From Neoscytalidium dimidiatum (lineage: Eukaryota > Ascomycota > Dothideomycetes > Botryosphaeriales > Botryosphaeriaceae): DNA of 64,000 nucleotides. The position numbers and the translations under genes were made by a program. The notes below the pieces were generated by a model that was not told where the DNA came from, made no database searches, and saw nothing but the letters and a program-made list of their open reading frames with translations. Positions 43,791 to 56,545 of the stretch are shown piece after piece (the first letter of the stretch is position 1; each line of letters opens with the position of its first letter). The stretch spans positions 3,861,774-3,925,773 of the forward strand of contig CM074699.1 in the NCBI GenBank assembly GCA_037367355.1, written 5' to 3'.

Positions 43791-46700
43791 ATGTGCTCCT
43801 CCAACCTTTTCTAATAAGCTGTGCCTGCTTTGGTCTTGTCACGCTTGCCTTGACTTTTGCAGTTGAGAGCTCACGATCGATAGTATATCGAGAGAGACTC
43901 TCTGCGTCTTCAAATATTTCCTTTTGGCATGAAATACCCGTTACCCGCGCAAAAATCTCCTTGCCCAAAGCTGTTCACAGCAATTTTTTTCTGCAGCATG
44001 ACCGCACGATCATCATCACAGTCAGCAACTCCTTGCGTATTCCCCTTTTTTAGTGGTTGTTGGAGCATCAGGTCTGAGAGGTCCGTCCAATGGTTTTCTT
44101 CTACTTCGCATTACTTCTCTCTTCTATCGAGTATTTGTTTGGCTTGTGGCTTGCTTTTCCATTGGAGCAATGTGGGGCAAAAAGAGCTAGGCTCATTACA
44201 TCGAAGTCCGGCGATCAAAGATGTTACTCTCGGTGGCAGGTCGGCGGCGCAAATGTAGGCAGGCTTCTCTGGAAACAGAAAGAACGTTGTCCTCTCTTCT
44301 CGACTTGTCTCGAGGTCCTTGCGTACTTGGAGCGTCATACCTTATATTACCCTTCTTATTTGCATGACCAGGTCTGCAAGCTCGTTATTGTTTGAAACGG
44401 CCTCAATGGTCCCGTCGACTGAAAGACAGAGGAAAGAATCAGAACGCGATTATGCGGTTGCATCGGCTCATTTTCTCTTGCCTTAACTCCCCACGGGATC
44501 CCAGCACTCCTTTTTGTACGCTTTATTTTTCTTTTTCTATTTTGGATTGGGTTGTCGTTAATTTTTTTTTTTAAAGCGGTGTCTTTGTCTCCCTTTTTCC
44601 CTTCTCAATTTCTTTTTCATCCCGATGACCTGGCGGTATCTGCGCTGTCGTCGTTTGCTGGTCGATCGCCTACTACATCTTTCCACTCCCCTTTTGCGCG
44701 GGCGACAAAACTGGCAATATATACATACCCTTTATTAGTCTCCCTCATACACACACCCACCGCACCTCTCTTCCGTTAAGAAGTCCTGGTAGCCTTTCCT
44801 CTTCTTCCCCGTACCGGTTGTGCTGCAGCGAATGGAGGAATAAATGAAGAACAATACGCGTAATGCAAAAACATGCGGCTCCTGTGGCCAGCTTTCCGTG
44901 TGTTTATGAACGTCTGTCTGTGGCTCTGTTCTAACTGCTCGTGGCCGGCAGCATTTGCTGTAGATACGTCGAAATCGTCAGAGGCATATCAGTTATTTTA
45001 ATATTAATTCCTCGCGAGCTGAAAAGTTACAATATATCGTAGATCCCAGGGTGCGAGTTCATGGGGTCCGGACAAGCAAGTCCACAGATAAGCCCGTCTA
45101 ACGAGTTGAGATGGATCTCATAACAAAAGAGAGCACACGAGTAGCTCAAAGCTCATGCCGGTGCACCAGTCAACGCGGAACCCCGGCGCATATATGCCGC
45201 ATAGGTGTGAATGGCAGCACGAATGATACCTGGCTCTGTTAGCTTACCAGATCATTTCTATTCCCCCCACTCATGAATACCCATGCTACTTCCACGAGCA
45301 TCCAGGCACTGAGATCGTTCTTCGCTCAGGTACGGTAGGCAAATCTTGGGAATCGGCAGCTAGAGTTCCCAAGCTATGTTCCGTATTTTGGAGCCCGCAC
45401 GGCTATCCATGTGAGTTCGGGACTTGCACCCACATGCCTTTGTTCACATAATAGGCTAGACCAAAGTCCCCTATGGGGACTGCTGCCGAGAGAAGCCCGG
45501 GCTACGACAGGGACTGCCGTGCGGGCAAAAGAAAGTTTCGTAAGAGAGTCAGATCAGGGCCGGCCCGAGTCAGAGTGAACAGGGCATTACGACCTCTTTC
45601 AGCTTTCGCCCCATGGGACGAAAGAGCAGCGGGGCACCCGAATCATGTTCACATCAGCTCTCCCCGTTACATGATCACCGTTGAGAGCGACGGAGTGGTG
45701 GACTTTCTGGCGAGGCTGCCAATCGGGAGTGGTGCGTAAGTAAACCACTGCCCTGTGATCAGGGTGTAGAAGAGGGGAGCGACTCACAGCTCATCGCGAT
45801 GCCTGAACGTTCACGGGCGGTGATCGTCGCTGAAGTCTAGAACGCGGGTAGAGTGAGGGGATCGCAATGTCTCGGTGATTGATTCGACGTGATCAGCGTG
45901 CGAAAGGCACTCTGGCCGGTGATGCCCATGTACGGTGCCCACTCCTGAGGCGGATGTCCGGACGCAAGATCGGTTGGTACGTGGTTGACGACGCGGCGGG
46001 CTCCGCGGTGTTGGCTTCGTCCGATTTGTGGGGACGCCGAGTGGAGCCCGACTCCTCGAAAAGGGTGTTTGCGAAGGTAGATCACCGGCGGATCAAGATA
46101 CTTGGAGCGGTAGGTGTGACGTAGTCGCACAAAGCTAGTTGGAAGTAAAGCGGTCGGTCCGTGAGCTCGCAGTGCACCTGGCTGGCAGGTTTACAGCCAG
46201 GAACCGCCTGGGAAAGAGACACACGGGGGGGATCAGGTGCGAATGCATGTGCTCGAGGTGAATATGCAACGCGACCTGAGGACCTGCATCTCGTCAAATG
46301 AGTCGAAGATGGCTTATGCAGGTCCATCCGCCAGACTTGCGCCATGGCTGCTGGCTGACTGGCTTGCGCCGACTGGTAAGCTTGCTTCAATGCCATCAGT
46401 CGGGCCATCCGCGCATTTGTCGCTAGACGTGTCAACAATGCGTAGGCGCCAGACCTTATTGTAAGATCGGGACGCACAGCGTTGCAGCAGCAACAAGTGA
46501 AAACAGGCGGGAAACCGGATGCGACCATCTGAGCGCAATTGCATACGGACAGAGGCCCCATACTCATGTCCCTCCACACGGGCGCTTCCTTTGACAAGTT
46601 GCGCAGCGGAAGCCGTGATTATGCAGCAACGCGCAGCCAACCATACGCACAGTCGTGCTCTGGAAATTGAAGGTGCAGGTTTCATGCATTTTATATTACG

Positions 46701-47480
46701 TTGCCATGAGTTGTCTTTCATGATTTGTTTGTTGTTTGTTTATGATTGGTTTAGCGTGCTTAGCGTCTGTTGCTGTTTATGGTTTACCATTACATTCCCA
46801 CCCTCGTACAAAGTACATAGCAAAACCCGATTGCGACTCGAGATTTGTCCGTCTGATAGCGCGACTCTTACCACTCAAACGCCGTTATATCCTTTCGCTA
46901 CCCTGCCCACCAGTCGCTTCAATGTTAAGGAAAAGGAGTCAACGAGGGAGGAATGTGATGGGAAGCAAAGTTGAACTGTATGCCCAGGTGCTTGTGGTCG
47001 ATTGCTGTGCTTGCTGCTCGCTCGAAAACAACAAAAGAAGAAAAGGGCCGATCAACACCCTTATGCGCCGGAGGTCTCCTCTGTTTTACTCCAGCTAAGA
47101 TGAAAAGGGGCAAACCCCCGCAAACCAGATGCCCCTAGAGATGATGGTGAACAAGAAGACGAGAACTAAAAGAATACCGAACACACCGGGCCGCATGCAA
47201 TTGAAAGAAATCCGCGACTGATGACCGGGCTAATAGAGAAGAAGGCTAACAAAGGAAACGGTGCGGTCGAATGGAGGAGTCAGGGGGATGCAATCGTTCC
47301 CATGAAGTTTTGCGACAGTAGACCGAGATTTTACGCGTTAGGAGTGGAGGCAGTCATCTGGACGAGAGTCTGCAGTTTCAAAGAGCATTCGCATCCAGAC
47401 GACTGCATTGAACCCTCATGGGAAGGTTACTGCGTTGCATTACTATGCGAAATGGTCTCGTTGTCAGCACAGCTGGCTTT
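43791..47480. other. 3.7 kb without a recognised gene
   Basis: Frames on both strands are short and unrecognised. 44460-44780 is pyrimidine-rich. No tRNA or repeat was recognised. The right end contains the 3' UTR of the Spg1-like gene. Confidence 0.5.
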
Positions 47481-48803
47481 TTAGCCGACGGATTGGTAGA
47501 GCAGCAGCGGCTCGCCAACATTCTCGATTTCGGGAATCGTGCACCGCAAGTCGAAGGCTTTTGATAAAACGATCTTGAAGATCTAATTGGGCGATCGCGC
47601 CGTCAGCCACACGATGCCACAGGCGCAAACAAGTATCGGGAGAGCAGTCTGGACAACTGGGTTGGCGGAGGGCTAGATTACCTTCTGAACGTTGATGCTG
47701 TGACTGGTGCTGCTAAAGATCAAGCTGGCCTTCATTGCTTTTGCGAAGCGCTTGGCCTAGTTACGCGTTCTCGTTAGTCGCTCGGTTCCCGCAGAGACGC
47801 GCCGGCATTCCACCACCTATCGGGGGCGTATCGGGGGCGGCTCACCTGATTGGATATCTCCTCTTGCTCCTCACGCGGGAAGTTGACGAAGTGATCGTAC
47901 TTGGTGCCGACAAGGAAAGGGATAGCAGTCTTGTTGAAGCCACGGCCTTGCCTGTACCACTCCTTGATCGAATTGAGAGTACTCTTGCGCGTCAAGTCGA
48001 ACATGAAGAGGATGGCGACCGCGTCGTTGCAAACCAGTGGAAGCATGTTGACGAACTCGCGCTGGCCGCCGAGGTCCCATATTGAGAAGGTGATTTCGGT
48101 ATTGCGGATTGATATGGTCTTCTCCATGAAGTTCACGCCTGCGCCTCTCGTTAGTACGTCGGCCATCTTTCTCATGCCCTTCTGTTTCCCGGCGCTCTTA
48201 AATCGAAGACAAGGACCAGGACGGCATACCCAACGTCTGAATGTAGTCCTCGTCCCAGCTGCCCTCGACGTACTTGACCATCAAGCTCGTCTTGCCGATC
48301 TGCGCGTCGCCCACCATGCCAACCTTGATAACCACGCTCGTGTTCTGCTTCTCGCCCGGGGGCGGCTGCGAGCCCCGCTGGTTCTGCTCCTGGTAGGTGC
48401 GGCTGCCGCTGTCGGAATGAGTGTAGGCCATGCCGGAACCCGGCCGCGACATGGGGCGCGAGCCGTTGTTTGCGTAGCGGGGCGGCGTGTCGGCGTCGGA
48501 GGGCGTTGAAAAGTTGTAGTAGCCGTGCGGCGCACTGTTGTGGTCGGACGAGTACGGGCGATTGAAGCCGGTGTCAGAGTAGGAGGTGGAGGGGCGGGGA
48601 TGCTCGGGCGAGGCGGGCTGGTAGCTGGCGCCGTTGAGGCCAGCGGACAGGTCGGGCATCTGGTGAGCGGCAGCGGTGACGGTGGTGTCTTGACTGTCGT
48701 CGGGCTGGTCGGCGGGCTGATGGTCGTGGAGCGGCAGATTGACGGGCGGGTCGTGAGGCTCGAGGGCGGGCTCGGGCGGCGCGTTGTCTGCTGGGGAGTC
48801 CAT
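47481..48803 (-). CDS. spg1: Septation GTPase Spg1/Tem1, 4 exons
   Basis: Minus-strand exons 48803-48230, 48138-47846, 47756-47682 and 47582-47481 give 347 aa. A disordered N-terminal extension of about 145 residues precedes a Ras-like domain with G1 [11 protein letters not shown]3 WDLGGQ and G4 [22 protein letters not shown] and [19 protein letters not shown] are hallmarks of the Spg1/Tem1 subfamily. The family heads the septation initiation / mitotic exit network at spindle pole bodies, with a Byr4-Cdc16 type GAP. A long N-terminal extension occurs in filamentous fungi. Introns are 91, 89 and 99 nt. The start at 48803 is the first ATG; a TTG lies upstream in frame. Confidence 0.92.
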
Positions 48804-49711
48804 GCTGGAGATGCCAACTGGATGAATCGGCCGTCTAGTGCGCAATGCGGAGGGGGATGGCGCGAAACGAGACGCGCGCTCAGCGCCAGCTCAGCAGCGG
48901 ATAAATATTGCTGCTCGCGCGTGCTTGCTTGGTTGACGGGGGCGCGGAGATGAAGCGGGATGCGAGGGGCGCAGTGTTGACAGTCGACGCCGTTGGGGGT
49001 AGCGCGCGGGAGCTGAGCGAGCAGTCGAGCTGCGGCGGGACGGACGTGTGTAAATTGAGTTTGGCGGGCTGTCAGACGCGTGCGGGCTGGCTGCGTACAC
49101 AGAGCACAGAGCACGCCGGGCGGCTTGTTCCTGGTGGGGGATGGAGCAGCAAGCCTGGACGCAGGCCGGAAGCACGAGCTATATGGGTTGGAAGCAGTGA
49201 TGTCGCGCTCAGTCTACCTGTGAACGCACCGCGCGTGAGGCTGCAGAGTGACTGGCTGTGGGCCGTGGACAGGCAGCTGAGCGCGGACGACTGGGGGGGC
49301 GCACGAAGGCGACGGATCGGCAGGGATGCGCGCCTGGAGGCCAGCGCCGCCCGCGACTCGCGCACCACCACCGCCTGCCCGCCTGTGCCTGTGCTTGTGG
49401 CCTGGCGGTCCCCGGTGCCGATGACTGCTGCACAGCCAGACACGCGGGCACGGGGGGCGAAGTGCCTCGGTGTCGGAAATCCAAGCCACAGCACAACGCA
49501 ACCTGGCTGGCTCTGCCCTACCACGCTATGCCTGCTGCTCCTGCCCGCGCGCCCGCACTGTAGGGCGACGCCAGGCCCTGCGCCTATCAGAGCCGTTGTC
49601 GCGCCACCGCCCGCGTAATCGTCGGCTGAACTGCTCGTGAAGCCCAAAAAAAGTTGCGACACCACCGCCCACTCCCCGCACGCATATCGCAATCCGCCCT
49701 CCATTGCCGCC
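48804..49711. other. Divergent promoter region between spg1 and rrb1
   Basis: GC-rich, about 900 bases. Long frames on both strands reflect high GC without stops and have no recognisable domains. It likely holds both promoters and 5' UTRs. Confidence 0.6.
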
Positions 49712-51323
49712 ATGAGCAAGCGCCCGGCCGACCCGCAGGACGACGAGCGCGATGCCCTCAAGTCGGGCGAGCGCCCGCTGCCCGCCGCTCTGCCCGCCGA
49801 GGCCGGCGAATTCGAGGACGAGTACGAGGATGAGTTCGAGAGCGAGGATGAGATTATTGAGGCTGGCGTCGACGGCCGCCCCGACGAGGAGCGGGAAGCA
49901 GAGGAGCGCGACGGTCAGTGAGCTGCCCTGCCCTGTGCCCGCCCTGTGCCCGCCCTGCGCCGCGCTGACAGCCGTATAGATGCTATGGAAGTAGACCAAG
50001 GCACATTTATCCCCGGCCGCCACAAGCTCTCCGCTGGCGAGACGCTCTCGCCCGACATCTCCACCTACGAAATGCTGCATTCGCTAGAGGCCCCGTGGCC
50101 GTGCCTGTCAATGGATATCATCCGCGATCAGCTGGGCGACGACCGCAAGTCCTACCCGGCCACCGTCTACGCTGTCGCCGGCACTCAGGCCGCTGCCGGC
50201 CGCGAGAAGGAGAACCAGATCTTGGTCATGAAGATGAGCAGCCTAAGCCGCATGGACCGCGAGCACGAGGAATCAGACGATGACAGCGACGACGACGACG
50301 AGAACGCCGACCCTATCCTCGAAACGAAGTCGATCCCGCTTACCTCCACGACCAACCGGATACGCGCGCACCAGTCCCCACAAGTTACCACTGCTCAGCC
50401 GCCAACTACGTTGACCGCAACCATGACCGAATCTGGCCAGGTCCTCATCCACGACGTCACGCCTCACCTCACTGCTTTCGATACTCCCGGTGCCACCCTG
50501 ACTCCGCAGCAGTCGAAGCCCGTGTGCACCGTCCGCGCCCACGGCAAGAGCGAGGGCTATGCCGTTGACTGGTCACCGCTCGTGCCCGAGGGCAAAGTCC
50601 TGACCGGCGACATTACCGGCAAGATCTTTGCCACGACAAGAACACAGGGCGGCGGCTTCGTCACGGATACCACCCCCTATACCGGCCACAAGCAAACCGT
50701 GGAGGAGCTGCAGTGGTCGCCAACGGAAAAGAACGTCTTCGCTTCTGCCGGTAACGACGGCACGGTCCGCGTCTGGGACATCCGCTCCAAGTCTCGGAAG
50801 CCCGTCATTACCGTTCAGGCAAGCAAGACCGATGTCAATGTGCTCTCCTGGTCACGTCAGACTGCCCACCTTTTGGCGTCTGGCGCGGATGACGGACAGT
50901 GGGCTGTGTGGGACCTGCGTCAATGGAAGCCTAGCGCCAATGGGAGCCCAATTAAACCTAGCCCCGTTGCCTCATTCGATTTCCACAAGGAGCAGATTAC
51001 CTGTGTCGAGTGGCACCCTACCGACGACAGTATCGTCATGGTTGCTGCCGGTGACAACACACTCACGCTGTGGGATCTGGCAGTTGAGCTGGACGATGAA
51101 GAAAGCAGGGATACGGCTGGTGTGCAGGACGTGCCGCCGCAGCTGCTCTTTGTCCACTACATGGACCAGGTTAAAGAAGGCCACTGGCACCCGCAAATTC
51201 CGGGATGTGTCATGGCCACTGGAGGAAGTGGCTTTGGGTATGTCTACGGCTATGTTCCACCATGCGATAATATCCGATGCGCTAACATCCGACTACAGAG
51301 TGTTCAAGACCATCAGCGTTTAG
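49712..51323 (+). CDS. rrb1: Ribosome assembly WD-repeat protein Rrb1 / GRWD1, 3 exons
   Basis: Exons 49712-49913, 49980-51237 and 51299-51323 give 494 aa. An acidic N-terminus (EFEDEYEDEFESEDE) leads to the CAF1C-like block (TFIPGRHKLSAGE, YEMLHSLEAPWPCLS) and then WD repeats (AVDWSP; VEELQWSPTEKNVFASAGND with VRVWDIR; NVLSWSR with WAVWDLR; CVEWHPTDDS with LTLWDL). An acidic insert (ESDDDSDDDDEN) is typical. Rrb1 is the dedicated nuclear chaperone of ribosomal protein L3 (uL3) and is needed for 60S assembly. Introns are 66 and 61 nt; the last exon codes only the final residues (VFKTISV). An upstream in-frame ATG-less extension to 49637 is not needed. Confidence 0.93.
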
Positions 51324-52236
51324 ACATGGCAAAAATTCAGGCCGAATTGGAAGTCAAAAAGCACGCGTTTCATAATCCGAGATACCTTGTCTAAATTTCT
51401 GAATCATTATGGGAGAGCCGCCACTCAGGTACAGGAATCCGCCCCCACCTTTATTCTCTGACTCGTGACCCAATATAATCCGGAGTAACTTCCAAAAGAC
51501 GTTGATAAGACGGACTTACGGAATATTGCTTACTCTGATCAACTGGACTCGACTAAGTTTAGAGAGGGATATCATTTTGAGGCCTTCGGCAACGGCCTGT
51601 GGATCCACTTGCACGAGGCGCAGTCCAAGGCAACAACTTTGAAACGATTCCTCGATCAGTGCTCGAGGCGCACTCGACATGTTGGGAGTCACTCCTCAAA
51701 GTCCATCCATACGCCTTGACTCTTCCCGCTCGGCCCTAACTCGGATATACGTCCGGAAAGACTTAGATTTCTGTACACTGACATATCCAGTTCAATATGG
51801 AGGAAAGCGTTTCCGCCATCTTCACACGGTCCGGGTTGCCAACGCGGTCTTTCAACTCTTTTATATCGTATTCCTGACATACCAGTCACCAAAGATATTT
51901 TGTGTTACTTAGACTCTCGGGTTCCTGTACCATCCACGCTCTGCGTTGCCATTCACGATGTTCATGAGGCCGGCGTCTCTCCTTATAGTCGGGGAATATT
52001 TGCACCGAATAATTTTGGTGACCGTGCTCTCTGTTGCAGTACACGCCATGATGATCCTCTCCGTTTAATTTACCTCCATCACACCGTCCTTGATCTTTTC
52101 CACCGTGCTGCGTTCCCAGCCCATCCAGTCTATTCCTCATTTGTAGAGTCCTTGGTGGGGGCTCAAGAGAGACCGGCCGCATTGCAGCTGGCTGTGCATT
52201 TCCATCAGGTGGAATGTCGTTCGGATGATTTTCGGG
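51324..52236. other. Convergent intergenic region
   Basis: No recognised gene. Both neighbours end toward it, so it contains two 3' UTRs. Confidence 0.5.
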
Positions 52237-53487
52237 TTAATCATTCGGCGGTGGATCGTCTAAAGGCGAATTGTCTGAGGATATGCTTGGTGGTGGGTCT
52301 TTTAGTAGTGAGCTTATCGACGAGTGGTCTCCTGGTCCTCCTTGGAGATCATCTTGCTCAAGTGGTTTACCATCTGGGCTCGCCGGGTCACCATCACTCC
52401 GCTGTGGATAACCCGGCCGCTGCTCCAGTGGTCGCACGCCCCAATGTATGATATCTTTCCAATAACCTTTCGAAGCCCTCTCCCTACCTTTTTTCCGAGC
52501 TTTCTTGCTGATGGACCGCCACTTCTCGTACGTTGGTGGCTTGCCCAGACCGCCGGCGAAGAACCAAAGGTCTGCCGGCACGCTTTCGACTTTCGGATCA
52601 CCGCCGCCGCCACGTAACTTCAGCTCCTGCGGAGGCTTGTCATTCCCCTTCCTGGAATCAAGAAAACTAAGAGGTGTGAAGGGTCTTGCGGAATGTTTGG
52701 TGCGGTGTGCAAGCTTTGGCAGTAGTACCTCAGTGCGTGATTTCTGTTTGGTAGCCGGCTGTGAAGGCTTATCGTCGGACGGAAAGAGTGATGCTACACC
52801 TCCTACGACTTCCATTGAGGACGTAATGGCGGAGGGAAAGCAATCGGAGGGAACATTGGGAAATAGCACGCGATATTTTTCGTATCTCTTTTCTGTGAGG
52901 TTGCGGGAAGATTGGTGCGTTGACCTCAAACTATCATCTGGAAAAGGGCCTTTCGTGTAAAGCTCAGCATGACATCGCCCGTCTCTGCGTGTAGATCGAC
53001 TATACAGGATCGATTCAGTACTTAAACGTGGCTCTGACATATGTCCAAATATGTCGTATTCTCTTTTCCTTAGACCAGCAACAGGTAGAGGGTCCTCGAG
53101 GATCGCAGAGTTAATTGATGAAGGTCGCATCTTCTCGATGACACTTGACAGCACCTCGGCGGATTCTATGGCGGAGAGGTAGCAATACTGAGGAAACATG
53201 GACCCTGAAGGTGCTACTGCTCTCTGCCCTTCCCGTTTCATTTTCACCCTTCTCCAGGAAAATCTGCCTCTGCTTCTCAGAGGACATTCTTGAGCCTCCG
53301 AACAGAGCGCTTCACCTGCGCTTCTGCCACTTCTCAGGGTCCAGCCTCTGCAGCCCGCGAGACGCAACGCCGACTGACCATATTGCTTCAGCTTGCCATA
53401 GACTCTGCAAAGCCCTGATTCTTGCGGCTTGTAATTCAGAGGACAATGGTCTTTGGACTTTGGTACGGGCGACGTCATGACTGACAT
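52237..53487 (-). CDS. Hypothetical fungal protein with conserved C-terminal motif
   Basis: An open minus-strand frame. The first ATG is at 53487 (MSVMTSPVPKSKDH), giving about 416 aa; the frame extends 31 codons further upstream without an ATG. Most of it is Ser/Arg/Pro-rich and disordered. The C-terminal third has LKLRGGGGDPK.ESVPADLWFFAGG (LRGGGG and a PADLWFFAGG helix), which I recall in other fungal hypothetical proteins, usually followed by a basic KKARKKG stretch as here. No function known. The end is acidic and Pro-rich. Confidence 0.6.
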   Translation of the reverse strand: MSVMTSPVPKSKDHCPLNYKPQESGLCRVYGKLKQYGQSALRLAGCRGWTLRSGRSAGEALCSEAQECPLRSRGRFSWRRVKMKREGQRAVAPSGSMFPQYCYLSAIESAEVLSSVIEKMRPSSINSAILEDPLPVAGLRKREYDIFGHMSEPRLSTESILYSRSTRRDGRCHAELYTKGPFPDDSLRSTHQSSRNLTEKRYEKYRVLFPNVPSDCFPSAITSSMEVVGGVASLFPSDDKPSQPATKQKSRTEVLLPKLAHRTKHSARPFTPLSFLDSRKGNDKPPQELKLRGGGGDPKVESVPADLWFFAGGLGKPPTYEKWRSISKKARKKGRERASKGYWKDIIHWGVRPLEQRPGYPQRSDGDPASPDGKPLEQDDLQGGPGDHSSISSLLKDPPPSISSDNSPLDDPPPND

Positions 53488-54261
53488 AAGAGCACAGGTC
53501 CCTTTGCCCCCCAGTGCGGCTCTCAGCGACTTCACGTTCTTTCTTGGTCTTTCCGCGTCTCTTCCTTTGTACTGGCTCAATTGATTCTGCAGCGTCGTTA
53601 AAAGACTGTCAAAATATCTCAGTTCGAGCCGAAAGCTGAAGAGCTTACACTGTAACTTTGGGGAAAATTGTGATTCAGTTGCTTCAGGAGGATTTTAGCC
53701 TAGTTATCTTGCAGACTCAGAGTTGCTGGACTGATTTTCAGAACGTGCCCGCAGGTTGCTATATAAAACGTCCGAATGGGGAAGCGTATCATTCAGGTGA
53801 CCAGGGTGTGCCGGTACAAGTATTCGTGGAAACCGCGGCCTGTATGGTCTCAAAGGAAGTCAAAGGGGTCAGAGCCTTTTGAAGACTTTCGTTCGGCCCT
53901 ACTGATGACCCAAACTGAAAGTCAGGATGTTCAGGTAAACAGAGAGTCTGAGACTTGGTTTGCGTTGCGTTTTTGTATGTGAAAGTGTCCGTCTGGAGAG
54001 CTACGACCGCCACGTTTTGCCATCAAACAGAGATTAAAGAATATTCCAGAAAGTCGTTGTGCAGATAGGGGATGTGTAAGACGCATCTTGCATCGACATT
54101 ACTTTAAAATGAGACCGTAAATCCACAGTGGTCGGTTTATGCGTTCGGTGTTCAAAGCGGCGGCAATGCAGTAGAAAATGATGGTCAACACATCAAAACG
54201 TATCCAGATTCCGAGGAAAACAGAATAATTCCAATACGTCCGATCCACTGATATCAATCCA
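53488..54261. other. No gene recognised
   Basis: Upstream of the hypothetical gene and downstream of bmt6. Short frames only. Confidence 0.5.
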
Positions 54262-55410
54262 TCAAGGTACTCGTCGGTAAAGATGTATTTGATAGCGCAT
54301 GTTTTCCAGGTCTATTGGATATCTAAGCCCTTTAGGAAGCCTGAACCATCTAGACTGATCGGTGACGAGTTTTTCCCATTTTGGATATCCTCTCTCAGAT
54401 TGTGCATCCTTTGGAGTCAACAAAAGAGTGTGATCCAGCAACCAATGCATAGGATATTGCTTTTCAGCTCCGTTGAGGGTTACTGCCGAGTAACTTCCTG
54501 GGCTGTCCACAACCAGCAACAAGGATCCAGGTTGAAGGCAATTGGTCAGTCGCAATAAGAATGCCTGCGTCTTTGCCAGAGACGTTGTATAAAGTTCGTT
54601 CAATGTGAACATGATGGTTACAAGATCCGCACCACGTAACTGAGTAGAGAGATCTGATGTAGAAATGGCGAGGATGTCCTGTTGGATAGATTTGGTGTTG
54701 AAAACATTCGAATGTAGCAGCTCAACATTGGCTTCTCTTGCAGCAGCGGATGCGTATTTGGACAACGGGGGGACTGTAGTGATCGCGTTTTGCAGAGCAG
54801 TAACGATGGGCGACCAATTGGCAATATCGATGGCGCTAACATCAAAATGTGGTTGGACGGACGATGATATAGTAGCTTCTGATGGAACATCGTTTGGTTC
54901 TCCTGGTTGGCTCTGTGCTGGCGTGTGATTACGTGCCAGCAATTTGAGAAGGCCAGCCAAACCAACGATCTCAGCGCCGGCGCCGCCACCAAGGCAGACG
55001 ATTTTTAAGAGATGCCCAGCTTCTTCCGCTCCAAGCTCTTTGGATCCAAATATGTGTTCTTCCAAATCCGAGAAAATCTGTAGGTAACCAAGGGCTCTGC
55101 TTGGACTCCATCGAACGGCATATGCCTCAAGATACTCGTCCTTTCCAAAAGCAGCGATGAACTCGCGATTGTAAAGATGCTGCTTGACTTCTTGTAACAA
55201 GGGTTTCAGGTCGGAGCCAAAGCGATCTGGGAAAGCGTTCCGAAAAACATTCAGCAAGAGCTGCTGCAATTCCAGCGGGATCTTCGATGGAGAGTCTGAA
55301 ACACCCTCTCTGGCTGACCTCCGGGGCGGCACATTCCTCTTAGACGGATCATCCAGTTTATTGCTTTTGTTTCCCTTCGAAGGTTTCGCAGAAACCTTTT
55401 TGGGAGGCAT
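54262..55410 (-). CDS. bmt6: 25S rRNA (uridine-N3) methyltransferase, Bmt6-like
   Basis: Single exon, 382 aa, starting MPPKKVSAKPSKGNKSNK (a basic, probably nucleolar-targeting N-terminus). A SAM-binding motif lies at IVCLGGGAGAEIVGLA (about residues 130-145), followed by FDVSAIDIANW, DLVTIMFTLNELY and SLLLVVDSPGSYS. The order and sequence match Bmt6, the enzyme that methylates U2843 of yeast 25S rRNA. Length is close to the yeast protein. The frame extends upstream to 55662, but the ATG at 55410 gives the conserved basic start. It is divergent from the gene at 55661, about 250 bases away. Confidence 0.85.
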   Translation of the reverse strand: MPPKKVSAKPSKGNKSNKLDDPSKRNVPPRRSAREGVSDSPSKIPLELQQLLLNVFRNAFPDRFGSDLKPLLQEVKQHLYNREFIAAFGKDEYLEAYAVRWSPSRALGYLQIFSDLEEHIFGSKELGAEEAGHLLKIVCLGGGAGAEIVGLAGLLKLLARNHTPAQSQPGEPNDVPSEATISSSVQPHFDVSAIDIANWSPIVTALQNAITTVPPLSKYASAAAREANVELLHSNVFNTKSIQQDILAISTSDLSTQLRGADLVTIMFTLNELYTTSLAKTQAFLLRLTNCLQPGSLLLVVDSPGSYSAVTLNGAEKQYPMHWLLDHTLLLTPKDAQSERGYPKWEKLVTDQSRWFRLPKGLRYPIDLENMRYQIHLYRRVP

Positions 55411-55660
55411 TCTGGCGGATATTGAGGAAGGAGAGAGGCCTTGATGTGGAAAATTCCAGGAATTTCTTCGGCCATTGGATCGGCAACCAATTTCTTTCCA
55501 GGGCGCACCCCACCTACTACCCCGCGGTATTGTAATCAACACCACGTCCCTGCATGTAACGACTTCGCCTAGGGCACGCCAGCTTCCGGGGCCGCTTTGA
55601 TATCGAAATTTCCCATTCCGAAGAGCTATCAAGAGGAAAGTGCAGAGCCATTGGCCCACC

Positions 55661-56352
55661 ATGCGTCTTCCTTACGTACCAAATCCACCGCAATTTGAGA
55701 GCGAAGCCGATCAAGCAATCGTCAAGCGCGTACAAGAACGACGAGGAGAGCCGGGTCTTCAAGAGCTAGACCTGGCATTACTGCACGCGCCTCCCGTTGC
55801 CGATGGCTGGTGAGCCCCTTGAGCTACACTTATGGTCCACTTCGTCAAACAGTGGGAGACTCCCGAAACCTCCGCGGCTGAACTTGCCTCAGGAACTCCT
55901 TCCTCGGCGCTATCCGCACACGCACCACTCTCTCCGCCTCTGTACGCGAGACCGCTATCTGCCGTGTCGCAGTCCTCAACCACGCCTGGTACGAGTGGAT
56001 GCACCACGCCCCGATTCTACAAGCGGCCGGCGATCTGGACGACCGAGACCTTGAATACATCGTGAAGCGACAGCCGGATACGAAGGCGCAAAGGACCGGT
56101 GGAACTGCCACCGACGAGAATGTTCGACCGTCGCGACTGACGGAGAAACATTTAGCGGTACTGGATTATACGGATGCCATGACAATGGATGTGAGCGTGC
56201 CGGATGAGGTGTTTCGGAGGTTAAGAGCCCTTTTCAGTGAGAGGGAGGTAGTGGAGATAACAGCAACGGTTGGCGCATACAATTGTGTGAGTCGGTTTTT
56301 GGTAGCGCTAGATGTCGGAGAGAAGAATAGCGACACAGGCCCGGACCAATGA
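55661..56352 (+). CDS. Carboxymuconolactone-decarboxylase-like (AhpD fold) protein
   Basis: Exons 55661-55809 and 55893-56352 give 202 aa; the 83-nt intron is GTGAGC..CAG. Conserved CMD blocks: LLHAPPVADGW, then RTTLSASVRETAICRVAVLN and an HAWYEWMHH stretch, and a C-terminal half with LDYTDAMT and ATVGAYNCVSRFLVALDV. The fold is all-helical. Family members decarboxylate gamma-carboxymuconolactone or act as peroxidase-like AhpD proteins with a CxxC pair; no CxxC is seen here, so a redox role is unlikely. It shares the promoter region with bmt6. Confidence 0.82.
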
Positions 56353-56545
56353 AGAGGGTGTTGACAAGCCGCCATCATTGTTGATGCTTCTTTGCGAACA
56401 AGGAGATAACTACTTTGAAAGCCATCCCGAAGTGTACCTAGACGCCAAGACCCGCCATGATATCCAGACCCAGGCTCAATCGATCCGAATGCGTTTAAAA
56501 AAAAAAAGTAATCGTTACTCCGAACCATCGGACCCTTCAACCCTT

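Noticed and set aside
49072..49761. 229-aa minus-strand frame and overlapping frames in the spg1-rrb1 gap
   Set aside because: GC-rich sequence with few stops in all frames; no domains, and it overlaps the start of rrb1.
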